36,413 bases of DNA from an uncultured Myxococcales bacterium. GTDB taxonomy: Bacteria; Myxococcota_A; Polyangia; Nannocystales; Nannocystaceae. Numbering within the stretch: the stretch's first letter is position 1; each line of letters opens with the position of its first letter. The translations under genes were made by a program, and so were the position numbers. Shown here one piece after another: positions 8,566-16,288 of this stretch. Under the pieces are notes generated by a model that was given only the letters and a program-made list of their open reading frames with translations, searched no databases and had not been told where the DNA came from. The stretch is from positions 9,897 through 46,309 of the forward strand of contig CADEGN010000021.1 of assembly GCA_902826865.1 (NCBI GenBank), written 5' to 3'.

Positions 8566-9771
8566 CTAGCCAAGAAGATGCGTGAGCGAGGTGACCTCGC
8601 ACGACTCGCCCACGGTGATCGATCTCCCCGGGGGGACGCGTGCGAGCGCGTCTGCGCCGGCGAGCGAGCGAGCGTTGCCCGATGTCTGATCCGCGAGGGC
8701 GGCGACGCCGTCTGGCGTATGCCGGGCGCGGACGAAGTGGACGCGGTCTCCTGCGCCCGGGAGCGCCGTCGCAGCACGGGTCGTGAAAAACTGCGGAACG
8801 ACGTCGCCGAGTTCGCCGCTGAGTCGGCGGATCCACGGCCGCGCGAACAACTCGGCCGTCACGAAGGAGCTGGCGGGATTGCCGGGCAGGGCGAGGATCC
8901 AGCGCCCATCGCCGCGATCGACCACGCCGAGGGGCTTGCCCGGGCGCATCGCGATGCCCCACACGAGCTCGCGGCCGCCCAACGCAGCCACGCGCTCGCG
9001 CACCAGGTCGCGATCGCCGACGGACGCTCCGCCGCTGGTCAGCAGCAAATCGGCAGCGGCCGCAGCGGCGAGAGCGCGGTCGAAGGCGGAGCGATCGTCG
9101 CGGGTGGATAGCTGGGCCACCAGCTCAGCACCGGCACGCTCGCACTGCAGTGACAACATGAGTGCGTTGGTCGAGATGACCTGGCCGGTGGAGGGCGTGC
9201 TTCCGATCGGCACGAGTTCGTCTCCGCTCGAGAGCACAGCAACACGGGGGCGACGCCGGACCAAGACCGTGGCGTGACCAGCAGCGCCCGCGAGTGTGAG
9301 CTGTCCGAGGCCAAGACGGGTGCCGCCGGCGAGCACGACGTCATCTCTGCGCAGATCGGAACCGAGGGGGCGTACGAACGTCCCCGCGCCGATGCGAATG
9401 CGCTCGACGGCGATGTGTAGGGCGTCGCCGCGGAGCTCGGTGTCCTCCTGCGCGACGACCATGTCGGCGCCAGCGGGAAGGCAGGCACCGGTCGCGATGC
9501 GGCACGCGTGGCCCACGGCCAGCGCGCCGTTCCATGGTTGCCCGGCCGCGCTCGTGCCGACGAGCGTGAGCGCTGCTCCGCCCACGTCTTCGCTGCGCAC
9601 GGCGTAGCCGTCCATCGTGCTCACGTCCGCGTTCGGGCTGGCGTATCGGGCCGCGATGGGCTCGGCGAGCACACGGCCGAGGGCACGGTCGAGGGGGATG
9701 CGCTCGGTCCCGTCGACGGCCGCGACGCGGTCGAGCAGCGCCCAGACGTCCTCGACACTGGACAAACTCAT
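8566..9771 (-). CDS. moeA: Molybdopterin molybdenumtransferase MoeA
   Basis: This 401-residue protein inserts molybdate into adenylated molybdopterin in the last step of molybdenum cofactor synthesis. Motifs are complete: NADVSTMDGYAV (substrate loop), ATGACLPAGADMVV, the MoCF-binding core with VAVLSSGDEL and LLLTSGGASVGDRD, then MRPGKPLG and LPGNPAS. Its ATG overlaps the stop of the lytic transglycosylase gene by 4 nt (ATGA) and the RluA-type gene follows after 2 nt, so the three form one operon. The functions look unrelated, so the coupling is probably a gene-packing feature. No other molybdenum cofactor gene is in the window. Confidence 0.96.
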   Translation of the reverse strand: MSLSSVEDVWALLDRVAAVDGTERIPLDRALGRVLAEPIAARYASPNADVSTMDGYAVRSEDVGGAALTLVGTSAAGQPWNGALAVGHACRIATGACLPAGADMVVAQEDTELRGDALHIAVERIRIGAGTFVRPLGSDLRRDDVVLAGGTRLGLGQLTLAGAAGHATVLVRRRPRVAVLSSGDELVPIGSTPSTGQVISTNALMLSLQCERAGAELVAQLSTRDDRSAFDRALAAAAAADLLLTSGGASVGDRDLVRERVAALGGRELVWGIAMRPGKPLGVVDRGDGRWILALPGNPASSFVTAELFARPWIRRLSGELGDVVPQFFTTRAATALPGAGDRVHFVRARHTPDGVAALADQTSGNARSLAGADALARVPPGRSITVGESCEVTSLTHLLG

Positions 9772-11801
9772 GGCTGCGACCCGCCGTGGCCGGGCACGCG
9801 CGACGTCCCCGGGGTCGACGGAGCTCGGCTGGGCTTGGCGGGCGCGCTCGATCGCGATCTCGTGGGGCGCGACGGAACTGCCGATGCCCTTGCGCCGCGA
9901 TCGTCGACGTCGTCCTCTCGGCCGAGGCTTGGATCGAGCCCCCGGCCGCTCGCGGCCCGCGGTTCCGGGGCGGCGATCGTGGCCTTGCGTCGGCTCGCGT
10001 CGACATAGACCACGACGATCTCGTCGGCAGCAAGCTCGTGGTCGCGTGCGAAGCCGTTGATTCGCGCGAGGTCTCCCGGCGTAAGGCCAAACCGTCGGCC
10101 GATCCGCTCGAGGGTATCGCCGCGGCGGGCCTTGATCGCCCGACGAAGTTTCCCGCGCCGTTGCAGCCCGGCCTCGATGTGCGCCCGCGAGCCGCGGATG
10201 ACCACCTCGACCTCGTGTTGCTCGCGCAGGGCGACCCCACGGGCCGCGGCGTCGAAGCCCAGCGGCACAATGACCTGCAGCAGCTGCCCCGGTTGCAGCC
10301 GCGCCTGCGGGTCGAGATCGTTCGCACTGACGATCTTGTCCCAGCGTTGGTCGAAGGCCGCAGCGATCGACGCGGGCGTGGACGCGCGCGTGATCTCTAA
10401 GAACACGCGTCGCTCGTCGGGACGCACCGCGACGTCCGGCACCGCAGCAAGTGGCCGGCCACCGTCGCCGGAAGGTGGATCGGCGCTACCGACCGCCGGC
10501 ACCACGAGGGTTACGCCCTTGGTGACCTCGGCGGCATCAAGTACGCCGTTTTGGCGCCGAAGGTCGCGCTCGGAGATGCCGAAACGCGCGGCGATCTGCT
10601 CGAGTCGATCTCCCTCGCGCACGACGTAGATGGACTCGCGCTCCTCGGTGCCGGCAATCGCTTTGGCGGCGGCGCGGGCGTTCTGGGCCCGCGTCGTGGG
10701 GATCTTGACCGGCCAGCTGCGCTGATGCGGGGGTGTGCGGCCGCGGACAAGATGGGCGTTGAGCTCGAGGAGGAGATCCGGATCTTCCCCGAGCTGCTTG
10801 GCGAGGGCGGTCAGGGAGATCGAGCGCGCAACCTGGACGGTCGCCCACGGCACCGCGGCCAGGGGGACGACGCTTTGGCGATCGAACCCGAGAGCCTCGC
10901 GGTTGCGGGCCACGAGCGCCGCGGCGATGATCTTCGGCACATAGTTCACGGTCGCGTGCGGCAGCCCGCTCTCGATTTCGCACAGCGCCCAGAAGTTGTT
11001 GGTGTTGTTGCGTTCGATCGCCGTCATCACCAGGCCGTAGCCGGCGTTGTAGGCGGCCAGCGCGAGTTCCCAGGAGCCGAAGCGCACATGCAGGTCCTGC
11101 AGGTAGGTCGCCGCCGCATGGGTCGAGCGCTCGACGTCAAAGCGCTCGTCAACCCAGTAGTCCTTGGCGAGACCGTAGACCGCGCCGGTGCTTTCCATGA
11201 ACTGCCACGGCCCGGCTGCACCGACCGCCGAACGCACCCGGGGGTTGAATCCGCTCTCGGCCATCACCACCCACACGAGGTCGTCGGGGACCTCGTGCTC
11301 GCGCAAAATGGCGCGGATGGTGTTTTCGTAACGACCGGCGCGCCGCAGCCATGCCCGCATCATTGCCTTGCCGCGCTCGTCGTGGACAAAGAACGTCAGG
11401 TAGTCGACGAGCCCACGGGTCCAGCGCACCGGGAGCTTGGGCTTGGACAACTTCAGCATCCACGGGTCGGCTGTCACACCCGCGATCGTCGATCGTGGTG
11501 TGCGGCTGGCGTCGAACGCGGCGAGCGCATCGCGGTCCCCGGCCTCGGGTTCGGAGGCGGGAGGGACCCACGGGGCGTGAATCGACGCCCGTGCGGGACG
11601 ATCCCCACGGACGCGGGCGCGCCCGTCCGCCGAGGCCGCTTGGGGTCCGCCCGGCGGGGCTGCCATCACCGGCCCCGAGGTCACGAGCACCCATGCGATC
11701 GCCCAGATCCCGGCCCGTCGCCTGTTCGCGTCGGCCCTGCCGTGCCGCGCGCCGGCGAATCCTCGTTGCGTCCGTTGCGCCCGTGGCCAGGCCGCCGACA
11801 T
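9768..11801 (-). CDS. LysM-containing lytic murein transglycosylase (MltD-like)
   Basis: This 677-residue predicted periplasmic or secreted enzyme cleaves the glycan strands of peptidoglycan. A hydrophobic segment (30-48, ending PVMA) is a probable signal peptide after a long Arg-rich leader. The SLT domain spans about 165-300 with catalytic Glu182 in MAESGFNP, then AAGPWQFMESTG and ALAAYNAGYG. Three LysM-like modules follow at about 391-436, 465-513 and 555-600; the third is clearest (RRGDTLERIGRRFGL). The C-terminus (605-677) is a low-complexity Arg/Ser/Pro tail. The ATG lies 7 nt after a TAGCGT box with no Shine-Dalgarno sequence, suggesting a leaderless message. Confidence 0.93.
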   Translation of the reverse strand: MSAAWPRAQRTQRGFAGARHGRADANRRRAGIWAIAWVLVTSGPVMAAPPGGPQAASADGRARVRGDRPARASIHAPWVPPASEPEAGDRDALAAFDASRTPRSTIAGVTADPWMLKLSKPKLPVRWTRGLVDYLTFFVHDERGKAMMRAWLRRAGRYENTIRAILREHEVPDDLVWVVMAESGFNPRVRSAVGAAGPWQFMESTGAVYGLAKDYWVDERFDVERSTHAAATYLQDLHVRFGSWELALAAYNAGYGLVMTAIERNNTNNFWALCEIESGLPHATVNYVPKIIAAALVARNREALGFDRQSVVPLAAVPWATVQVARSISLTALAKQLGEDPDLLLELNAHLVRGRTPPHQRSWPVKIPTTRAQNARAAAKAIAGTEERESIYVVREGDRLEQIAARFGISERDLRRQNGVLDAAEVTKGVTLVVPAVGSADPPSGDGGRPLAAVPDVAVRPDERRVFLEITRASTPASIAAAFDQRWDKIVSANDLDPQARLQPGQLLQVIVPLGFDAAARGVALREQHEVEVVIRGSRAHIEAGLQRRGKLRRAIKARRGDTLERIGRRFGLTPGDLARINGFARDHELAADEIVVVYVDASRRKATIAAPEPRAASGRGLDPSLGREDDVDDRGARASAVPSRPTRSRSSAPAKPSRAPSTPGTSRVPGHGGSQP

Positions 11802-11808
11802 CGGCCGA

Positions 11809-11817
11809 ACGCTAGCA
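11809..11817 (-). promoter_or_regulatory. Extended -10 of the transglycosylase operon
   Basis: On the minus strand TGCTAGCGT gives TGn plus TAGCGT, with 7 nt between the hexamer and the ATG at 11801. Transcription would begin at or next to the start codon. It shares a 46-nt divergent region with tatA. Confidence 0.5.
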
Positions 11818-11835
11818 AACGCGGCCGAAGCGGAC

Positions 11836-11841
11836 TACCTT
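11836..11841 (+). promoter_or_regulatory. Candidate -10 of tatA
   Basis: TACCTT fits TAnnnT and lies 6 nt before the tatA ATG at 11848. No Shine-Dalgarno sequence can fit in between, consistent with a leaderless mRNA. No obvious -35 is seen. Confidence 0.4.
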
Positions 11842-11847
11842 CCTTCC

Positions 11848-12102
11848 ATGCCAACGGCAACAATCGCCATGATCGGCCTCCCGGAAGTGATCATCATCGT
11901 TGTGGTGGTGCTCCTGGTGTTCGGTCCGGCGAAGTTGCCCCAGCTCGGGGAGGGGATCGGCAAGATGCTGCGCGGGTTCAAGAAGGAGATCCGTGCCCTC
12001 GACGAGGAAAAACAGGCCGCCGCCGCCGCCGCCGCGGACAAGGTGGACGATCGGGCGCCCGAGATCGACGTGACGCCGAAGGGCCCGGCGTCGAAGGCCT
12101 AG
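11848..12102 (+). CDS. tatA: Sec-independent translocase subunit TatA/TatE
   Basis: This 84-residue protein forms the pore-lining unit of the twin-arginine export system. It has one N-terminal membrane helix (PEVIIIVVVVLLVFGPAKLP), the conserved FGPAKLPQLGEGIGK hinge and an amphipathic helix (MLRGFKKEIRALDEE), then a short Ala- and Asp-rich tail including eight Ala codons. ATG 11848 is used; ATG 11869 (MIGLPEV) is an alternative closer to the usual TatA N-terminus. tatB and tatC are not adjacent. The gene is divergent from the transglycosylase operon and convergent with the helical-repeat gene. Confidence 0.93.
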   Translation: MPTATIAMIGLPEVIIIVVVVLLVFGPAKLPQLGEGIGKMLRGFKKEIRALDEEKQAAAAAAADKVDDRAPEIDVTPKGPASKA

Positions 12103-12130
12103 CAGCCCGCGTTCAACCACGGGGCTGCTA
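12100..12130. terminator. Hairpin at the tatA stop codon
   Basis: A 9-bp perfect stem TAGCAGCCC / GGGCTGCTA encloses a 13-nt loop and begins in the tatA stop codon. It lies between convergent genes and could serve both strands. No T-run follows. Confidence 0.5.
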
Positions 12131-12152
12131 CGCCCACTCGGGCGCGGGGAAA

Positions 12153-12905
12153 TCAACTCGGGGGTCGCAAGCGGCGATCCACCGCCGCGCGGAGCGGTCC
12201 CGGGAGATGAGCGTCGCTTGAGATGTCGCGAAGTTCGACCGCGCTGAGCAAGCCCAGTAGGCGCACTGCGATCGCGGGAGGCAGACGAGGGTTGCGGACC
12301 AGCGCGCGACGGATTCGCGGCGAGCGGCTCCACCGGTGTGAGCGCAGCAGCACGCCGAGCACCGCCGACGGGCTCCGGCGCGCGGTGGCGATCCGCAGGA
12401 TGTCGTCCTCCGTCACGTGGGGGTTGTCGACCAGGCGCCGCACCACGTCGACATGCGGGTCGTCGAGCAGCGGCACCAACAGCTCGCGTCGCCAGGTTCG
12501 TGCGAGGGCCTTGCGTTCGCCCAAGGTCATCGGCCGTCCGCCGGGGACCAATGCGCGGGGTGCAGCTGCGTTCGCGGCCGCGATGCCGACGCCGGTGTGA
12601 AGCAGTTCGCAGCAGGCGTGCAGGCCCCGCTCTTGCGCCGCCTGATGGATCGCCTGGCGCGTCGCAATGGGCACTGCGTCGCCCCCGAGCAGGTCCACCG
12701 CCGCGAGCAATCCGATCGCATAAGGCGGACCCCCGCCGCGACCCGCGGTGGCCAGGGTCTCGAGCAACCACGCGGCGGCGGCGGAATCGGCCGCCTGCAA
12801 CCAGTCGCCGAGTCGGGCGGCTCGCATCGCGCGCTCGGGCAGCAGCTCGAGGCGATGCACAATCGCGCGCGGATCGAGCCCGATGGGCCGCATGCGGACC
12901 ATCAT
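12153..12905 (-). CDS. Helical-repeat (HEAT/LRV-like) protein, unknown function
   Basis: This is a 250-residue soluble protein without a signal peptide. The C-terminal half consists of repeated two-helix units of 20-25 residues such as LLDDPHVDVVRRLVDNPHVTEDDILRIA and IRRALVRNPRLPPAIAVRLLGLL. That pattern is typical of HEAT or leucine-rich-variant solenoids used for protein contacts. The N-terminal half is Ala-rich and helical. I do not recognise a named family. The start ATGATG at 12905 is 9 nt after the stop of the zinc-ribbon membrane protein gene, so it is third in the operon. A scaffolding role is only inference. Confidence 0.75.
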   Translation of the reverse strand: MMVRMRPIGLDPRAIVHRLELLPERAMRAARLGDWLQAADSAAAAWLLETLATAGRGGGPPYAIGLLAAVDLLGGDAVPIATRQAIHQAAQERGLHACCELLHTGVGIAAANAAAPRALVPGGRPMTLGERKALARTWRRELLVPLLDDPHVDVVRRLVDNPHVTEDDILRIATARRSPSAVLGVLLRSHRWSRSPRIRRALVRNPRLPPAIAVRLLGLLSAVELRDISSDAHLPGPLRAAVDRRLRPPS

Positions 12906-12914
12906 CCCACGGGA

Positions 12915-13871
12915 TCAGCGGTGGATGTACTGGCGGTAGAGGTCCTCGAGCAGCGGCCGCGGGTCCACGGTGTTCTTGCGCAGAAGACTGGCGACGGTGA
13001 GGCCCGCGACGAGAACGAGCAACATCACCAGGAAGAACGCCCCCACGGCTCCACCTCGGCGAGGGGTGGGCTCGAGGCCATCGTCGATGGCTGTCGGCGC
13101 CGCGGCGATGGGCTCGGACACGCGCCGTACGGGCCTCGGCGGCGCCTGGGTCTCGGGTTCGGGCAAGGGGCGGGTGGTCGCCGCGGCCGAACGTCGCTCG
13201 GCCGCGGTCGCCTCGGCGGCCGGAGCGACGCCCGGCTTCATGGGTGCCCCTGGCGATTCCGCCCGCCGTTCGCCCGACCCCCGCGAGCCGGCGTCCGCCA
13301 CGGGCATCGGGATCCCGGGCGGTACCATCCCGATCTGGGTGCTTTGCCGTTGGGCGACCCGTGTCGGTAGGTCCCCATCGAAGTCGACGTCCTGTCTCCG
13401 ACCCGGTGCGTCGCCGGCTTCCGCGGCGACCGGCCGCGGCGCTGCCGGGCGCGGTACGTCGGCCACCCGGCGCGGCTCCGCCGGCCGCGGGGTCTCGACG
13501 ACCTTGGTCTCGGCCGGCCGTGCCTCGGCGGCAGGCTGCTCCGCGCGGGCAACCTCGCGCGGCGCAGGCTCGGAGGGACGTGGCCCGCCGGTGTCTGCGG
13601 CCGCGGGCAGCGCAGGCTCGCGAACCTCCGGTTCCTCGACGGGAACCAGGATCGGTCGCGCTGCCGGCGTCAGTGCGCGGCGGTAGTCGGCGGCGTTGCG
13701 GTATCCGCTCGCCATTCGCATGCCAGCCTCGACAAGGCGCGGGTCATTGGCCGCCGCGAAGTCGAGGATCATGCGAAAGCGACAATGCGGGCAGTCGAGC
13801 TGAACCAGCTCGGCAACCTCGTTATCGCGGAGTTCGAACGGGCTGGAGCATTGCGGGCACGCGATGATCAT
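12915..13871 (-). CDS. MJ0042-type zinc-ribbon protein with C-terminal membrane helix
   Basis: This 318-residue protein starts with a zinc ribbon (Cys5, Cys8, Cys27, Cys30; CPQC and CPHC) of the MJ0042 type. A long Pro/Ala/Arg/Glu-rich disordered linker (about 70-270) follows, then one membrane helix (about 276-296, FFLVMLLVLVAGLTVASLL) and a 20-residue tail. The ribbon is expected in the cytoplasm and the short tail outside. Similar zinc-ribbon plus single-helix layouts occur in myxobacterial envelope and motility proteins such as GltJ/AgmX, but no TonB or GYF domain is seen here. Its ATG overlaps the previous stop by one base (TGATG). Function is unknown. Confidence 0.8.
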   Translation of the reverse strand: MIIACPQCSSPFELRDNEVAELVQLDCPHCRFRMILDFAAANDPRLVEAGMRMASGYRNAADYRRALTPAARPILVPVEEPEVREPALPAAADTGGPRPSEPAPREVARAEQPAAEARPAETKVVETPRPAEPRRVADVPRPAAPRPVAAEAGDAPGRRQDVDFDGDLPTRVAQRQSTQIGMVPPGIPMPVADAGSRGSGERRAESPGAPMKPGVAPAAEATAAERRSAAATTRPLPEPETQAPPRPVRRVSEPIAAAPTAIDDGLEPTPRRGGAVGAFFLVMLLVLVAGLTVASLLRKNTVDPRPLLEDLYRQYIHR

Positions 13872-14797
13872 CAGAAGTCGAGCCCCATGGAAAACGTGTA
13901 TTGCTGTTGAAGTTTCGAGTTGTCGGCGATCGACCTGCCGCCGAGCTTGCCGTCGCGGTTGCCCGGCGGCGCGAACATGGCTTCGAATCCCAGGCGGATC
14001 ACGCTGAAGATCATCCGCGCGCCGAAGAAAGGTCGGTGACGGACAATCGCGCCGGCGTTGCGGAAGACGAACTCGTTGGTCATGCCGTTTGCGCCCCCAG
14101 GGCAGTTCATGTTGTAGCTGTCCGGGAATTCGTCACAGTTTGGGGTGGCGTCGAGCACGGTCGAGCGGGCGAGCACGAAGAGCGCCTCATAGCCGACATA
14201 TGGCGTGACGTTGAAGGTCTTGCCGAGGCCGAAGACGTGGGAGATCTCGACCGCCGGCGCGGCCGTCGTAAGGCTAAGATCCTTGGCGCCGAGCAATCGC
14301 GAGAAGCTGCCGCGGATCGCGATCGTCGGGATCGGGAGGTGGTGGAAGCCCTCGTGCAGCGCTGCCTTGGCGTAGCCGGTGATGGCCCACATCCTACTAT
14401 CAAAGAGGTGGGTCGCGCCGCCGCCGAGCTCGAGGCCGGGCCATAGCCCTTTGCGGCCGATGATCTGCAGGGTGGGCGCAACGCGGTCGGCTTCACCGTC
14501 GCTTGCCCGATCCCAGTAGCTTGCGCCGTCCGAGATGGTGTTCAGGCCGACGTCTGCGGAAATCGCGAAGCCGGACAAGCCGAGCGAGTCCGCAGGATCG
14601 GCCGGCCGCGGAGCCATCACGGCGCCGAGCTCGGAGACGAGGCTGCGGAACCCGGCGTTGTCCTGGGTGATGCCCGTGGCCGAGACCGTGGCGAGGCGGG
14701 TGAGGTCGAGGTCGTACTTCCCGGCCCACACAGATCGGGGCGCCATGGCGAGCGCGGAGCCGATCAGGGCGGCGTGGGGCAGTAGCCGACGATGCAT
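13871..14797 (-). CDS. Outer-membrane beta-barrel protein, unknown family
   Basis: This 308-residue protein has an N-terminal signal peptide (HAALIGSALAMAPRSVWA, cut before GKYDL). The rest alternates Gly- and aromatic-rich strands (LELGGGATHLFDSRMWAITGYAKAAL, FNVTPYVGYEALFVLA) and ends FSMGLDF, the Phe-terminal barrel signature. One probable disulfide loop (CDEFPDSYNMNC) lies at an expected surface loop. It is first in a three-gene operon with the zinc-ribbon membrane protein and the helical-repeat protein. It could be a porin, an anchor or an envelope sensor; sequence alone does not say. Confidence 0.75.
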   Translation of the reverse strand: MHRRLLPHAALIGSALAMAPRSVWAGKYDLDLTRLATVSATGITQDNAGFRSLVSELGAVMAPRPADPADSLGLSGFAISADVGLNTISDGASYWDRASDGEADRVAPTLQIIGRKGLWPGLELGGGATHLFDSRMWAITGYAKAALHEGFHHLPIPTIAIRGSFSRLLGAKDLSLTTAAPAVEISHVFGLGKTFNVTPYVGYEALFVLARSTVLDATPNCDEFPDSYNMNCPGGANGMTNEFVFRNAGAIVRHRPFFGARMIFSVIRLGFEAMFAPPGNRDGKLGGRSIADNSKLQQQYTFSMGLDF

Positions 14798-14820
14798 GCA
14801 GCGCTCCGAACGGACGGCGC

Positions 14821-14826
14821 AGCGTA
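14821..14826 (-). promoter_or_regulatory. Candidate -10 of the barrel/zinc-ribbon operon
   Basis: TACGCT on the minus strand lies 23 nt before the ATG at 14797. The spacer contains TCGGAG about 8 nt before the ATG, a possible weak ribosome site, so this would be a leadered message. Confidence 0.35.
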
Positions 14827-14972
14827 GCGCCCCGCGCGCACGGGTGTCAAGGATCGGCGCGTGGACAAACCGCGGAGATCGCAGGCGCAGGACCCCGTCA
14901 GGCCGCGATCCGATGGGAGCGATGTGGCTGGGTGGCTGTCGGCCGACCGATGCCCACGGATCGATGTGGGCG

Positions 14973-14987
14973 CGTGTGGATCACACG
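14973..14987. terminator. Hairpin downstream of the PilZ/lipoprotein operon
   Basis: A perfect 6-bp stem CGTGTG / CACACG encloses a GAT loop, 36 nt beyond the lipoprotein stop codon. It is followed directly by the palindrome CGCGATCGCG. It could be a transcription end or a dyad protein site. Confidence 0.3.
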
Positions 14988-15023
14988 TCGCGATCGCGTC
15001 CGACCGCACGCCCAGCTCGCGCG

Positions 15024-15611
15024 TCAGTTCGTCGCCGCGCCGTCGCTACGCCAGCGCAACGACGTCCCACGATCCGCAACGGTGCGGCCGAGTAGCAATC
15101 GCCGGCCCGCGCGCGCGTCCGTACCGATCCGCAGCTCAACATCGCCGGTCGGCGCGGGTCCCTCGAAGACCACCAGCACGGCGATCCGCAGGTGCTTGCC
15201 ACCGCCCGCAGCCGGGAACCGATCCACAGCCAGGGGCTCAACCCGACTGGCGCGGACGAGCTCGCCGCCCCGCGCAAGCGCGAACCACCACGCCTTGGGG
15301 TCGGCCAAGGGGTCATCCGCCTCGGGGCGGTGGGCGAGCTCGATGAGCACCGTAAACGCCGTGCCACGACCGAGGTAGCGCTGGCTCAGGCGCGCGTTTA
15401 GGGCCGCCCGTGCCTCGGGATTGTGCACATCGGCAGCCGTCGCCGCCACCAGCGAGACATCCCATCGGGTGGCATGGACGGCTACGTCCGCCCCGATCGC
15501 GACGCTGCGTTCGTTGGTGCTTTCGTGGTCGCCGTCGCCGCGCGCCCGCGCGTGGCTGCACCCGAGCCCAAGCATGGCCAGGCCGAGGAGCGCGCGGCGG
15601 ATCACGACCAC
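15024..15611 (-). CDS. Predicted lipoprotein, unknown function
   Basis: This 195-residue protein has a lipoprotein signal (RRALLGLAMLGLGC, Cys18 at the lipobox LGLGC). The mature part reads as a beta-rich domain (FTVLIELAHRPEADDP, LRIAVLVVFEGPAPTGDVELRIG) with no motif I recognise. The GTG start at 15611 overlaps the end of the PilZ gene by 10 nt, implying coupled translation; ATG 15575 would still keep the lipobox but leaves too short a signal. Linkage to a PilZ protein hints at surface or motility work under c-di-GMP control, which is inference. Confidence 0.7.
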   Translation of the reverse strand: MVVIRRALLGLAMLGLGCSHARARGDGDHESTNERSVAIGADVAVHATRWDVSLVAATAADVHNPEARAALNARLSQRYLGRGTAFTVLIELAHRPEADDPLADPKAWWFALARGGELVRASRVEPLAVDRFPAAGGGKHLRIAVLVVFEGPAPTGDVELRIGTDARAGRRLLLGRTVADRGTSLRWRSDGAATN

Positions 15612-16234
15612 CGTGGCGCCCCCGCGAACATGACACCGGTCGCCCCCGCGCGAACCCAGATCACGCGCGAGGGCATCGCGACCGTCGGGACGCCTTCGGA
15701 CTCGATCACCAGCTCGACATCGTCACCCTCGCTGAGCGGCGGCGCGCCAAGCAGCTTCGCGCCGCCGGCAGAAATATCCACGATCTCCACCGGGACCGAC
15801 GTCGACGAGGTCTGCAGGAGAGCAGGGTGGTGGCAGCGGAAGCGATGGAACTGCCGCTGCTCGCCAACGGCGCGGAGGCGCCCCTCGAGCACGCCGAGCC
15901 GCAGTTGTTCGGGCGCAACGAGTTGTGCGCCGCCGAGCAACCGCCGTCGCACCGTGCGGTACTCGATGACGTCGCTCCACAGGTCGCCGTCATACGCGGT
16001 GTCGTCGGCGTGCAGCGCATTGAGGCGCATCTTGAGGCTGGCGTTGCCGAGCGTGCCCACGAGGGCGAACGGGGAGTGCGCAACGCAGAGGTCCCCGGCA
16101 ACGGCGCAGCCGTCGACGCCGAACTCGAACGCGGGTCGAGGCGGATCGCTCGGCGACCAGGGGCACGCGCCCGCGTCGTTTGCGGCCGGTTCGACGGGGG
16201 GGCTCAGGCGATGGGCGGTCGCGTGCGCGGTCAT
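15602..16234 (-). CDS. PilZ-domain protein
   Basis: This 210-residue soluble protein has a C-terminal PilZ domain (about 120-205), the usual c-di-GMP receptor. Both binding motifs are visible: RQFHRFRC (RxxxR) and VDISAGGAKLLG ((D/N)xSxxG), followed by the expected beta strands ending VIWVRAGATGVMFAG. The N-terminal half may be a divergent YcgR-N/PilZN-like domain (FALVGTLGNASLKMRLNAL), not firmly assigned. ATG 16234 is preferred over the upstream 16270 because GGAGG sits about 8 nt before it. A lipoprotein gene overlaps its end and the LolC/E-like permeases are divergent. Confidence 0.85.
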   Translation of the reverse strand: MTAHATAHRLSPPVEPAANDAGACPWSPSDPPRPAFEFGVDGCAVAGDLCVAHSPFALVGTLGNASLKMRLNALHADDTAYDGDLWSDVIEYRTVRRRLLGGAQLVAPEQLRLGVLEGRLRAVGEQRQFHRFRCHHPALLQTSSTSVPVEIVDISAGGAKLLGAPPLSEGDDVELVIESEGVPTVAMPSRVIWVRAGATGVMFAGAPRWS

Positions 16235-16258
16235 GGCTTGCCTCCGCCACCGGGCGGC

Positions 16259-16267
16259 TGCTAGCGT
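16259..16267 (+). promoter_or_regulatory. Extended -10 before the LolC/E-like permeases
   Basis: TGCTAGCGT (TGn plus TAGCGT) is identical to the box before the transglycosylase operon and lies 21 nt before the GTG at 16289. The longer spacing allows a short leader containing CCGAG. Confidence 0.4.
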
Positions 16268-16288
16268 CATCGACCAGTTGGCCCCGAG

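Noticed and set aside
7583..8962. 459-residue version of the RluA-type protein
   Set aside because: The first 133 residues are Arg/Pro-rich and antisense-like within moeA; the conserved protein begins at 8563.
10551..12221. Long plus-strand open frame (556 codons) opposite the transglycosylase gene
   Set aside because: It is the mirror of the minus-strand gene, with no recognisable domain and Arg/Gly/His-rich composition typical of antisense frames at 70% GC. It also runs over tatA in another frame.
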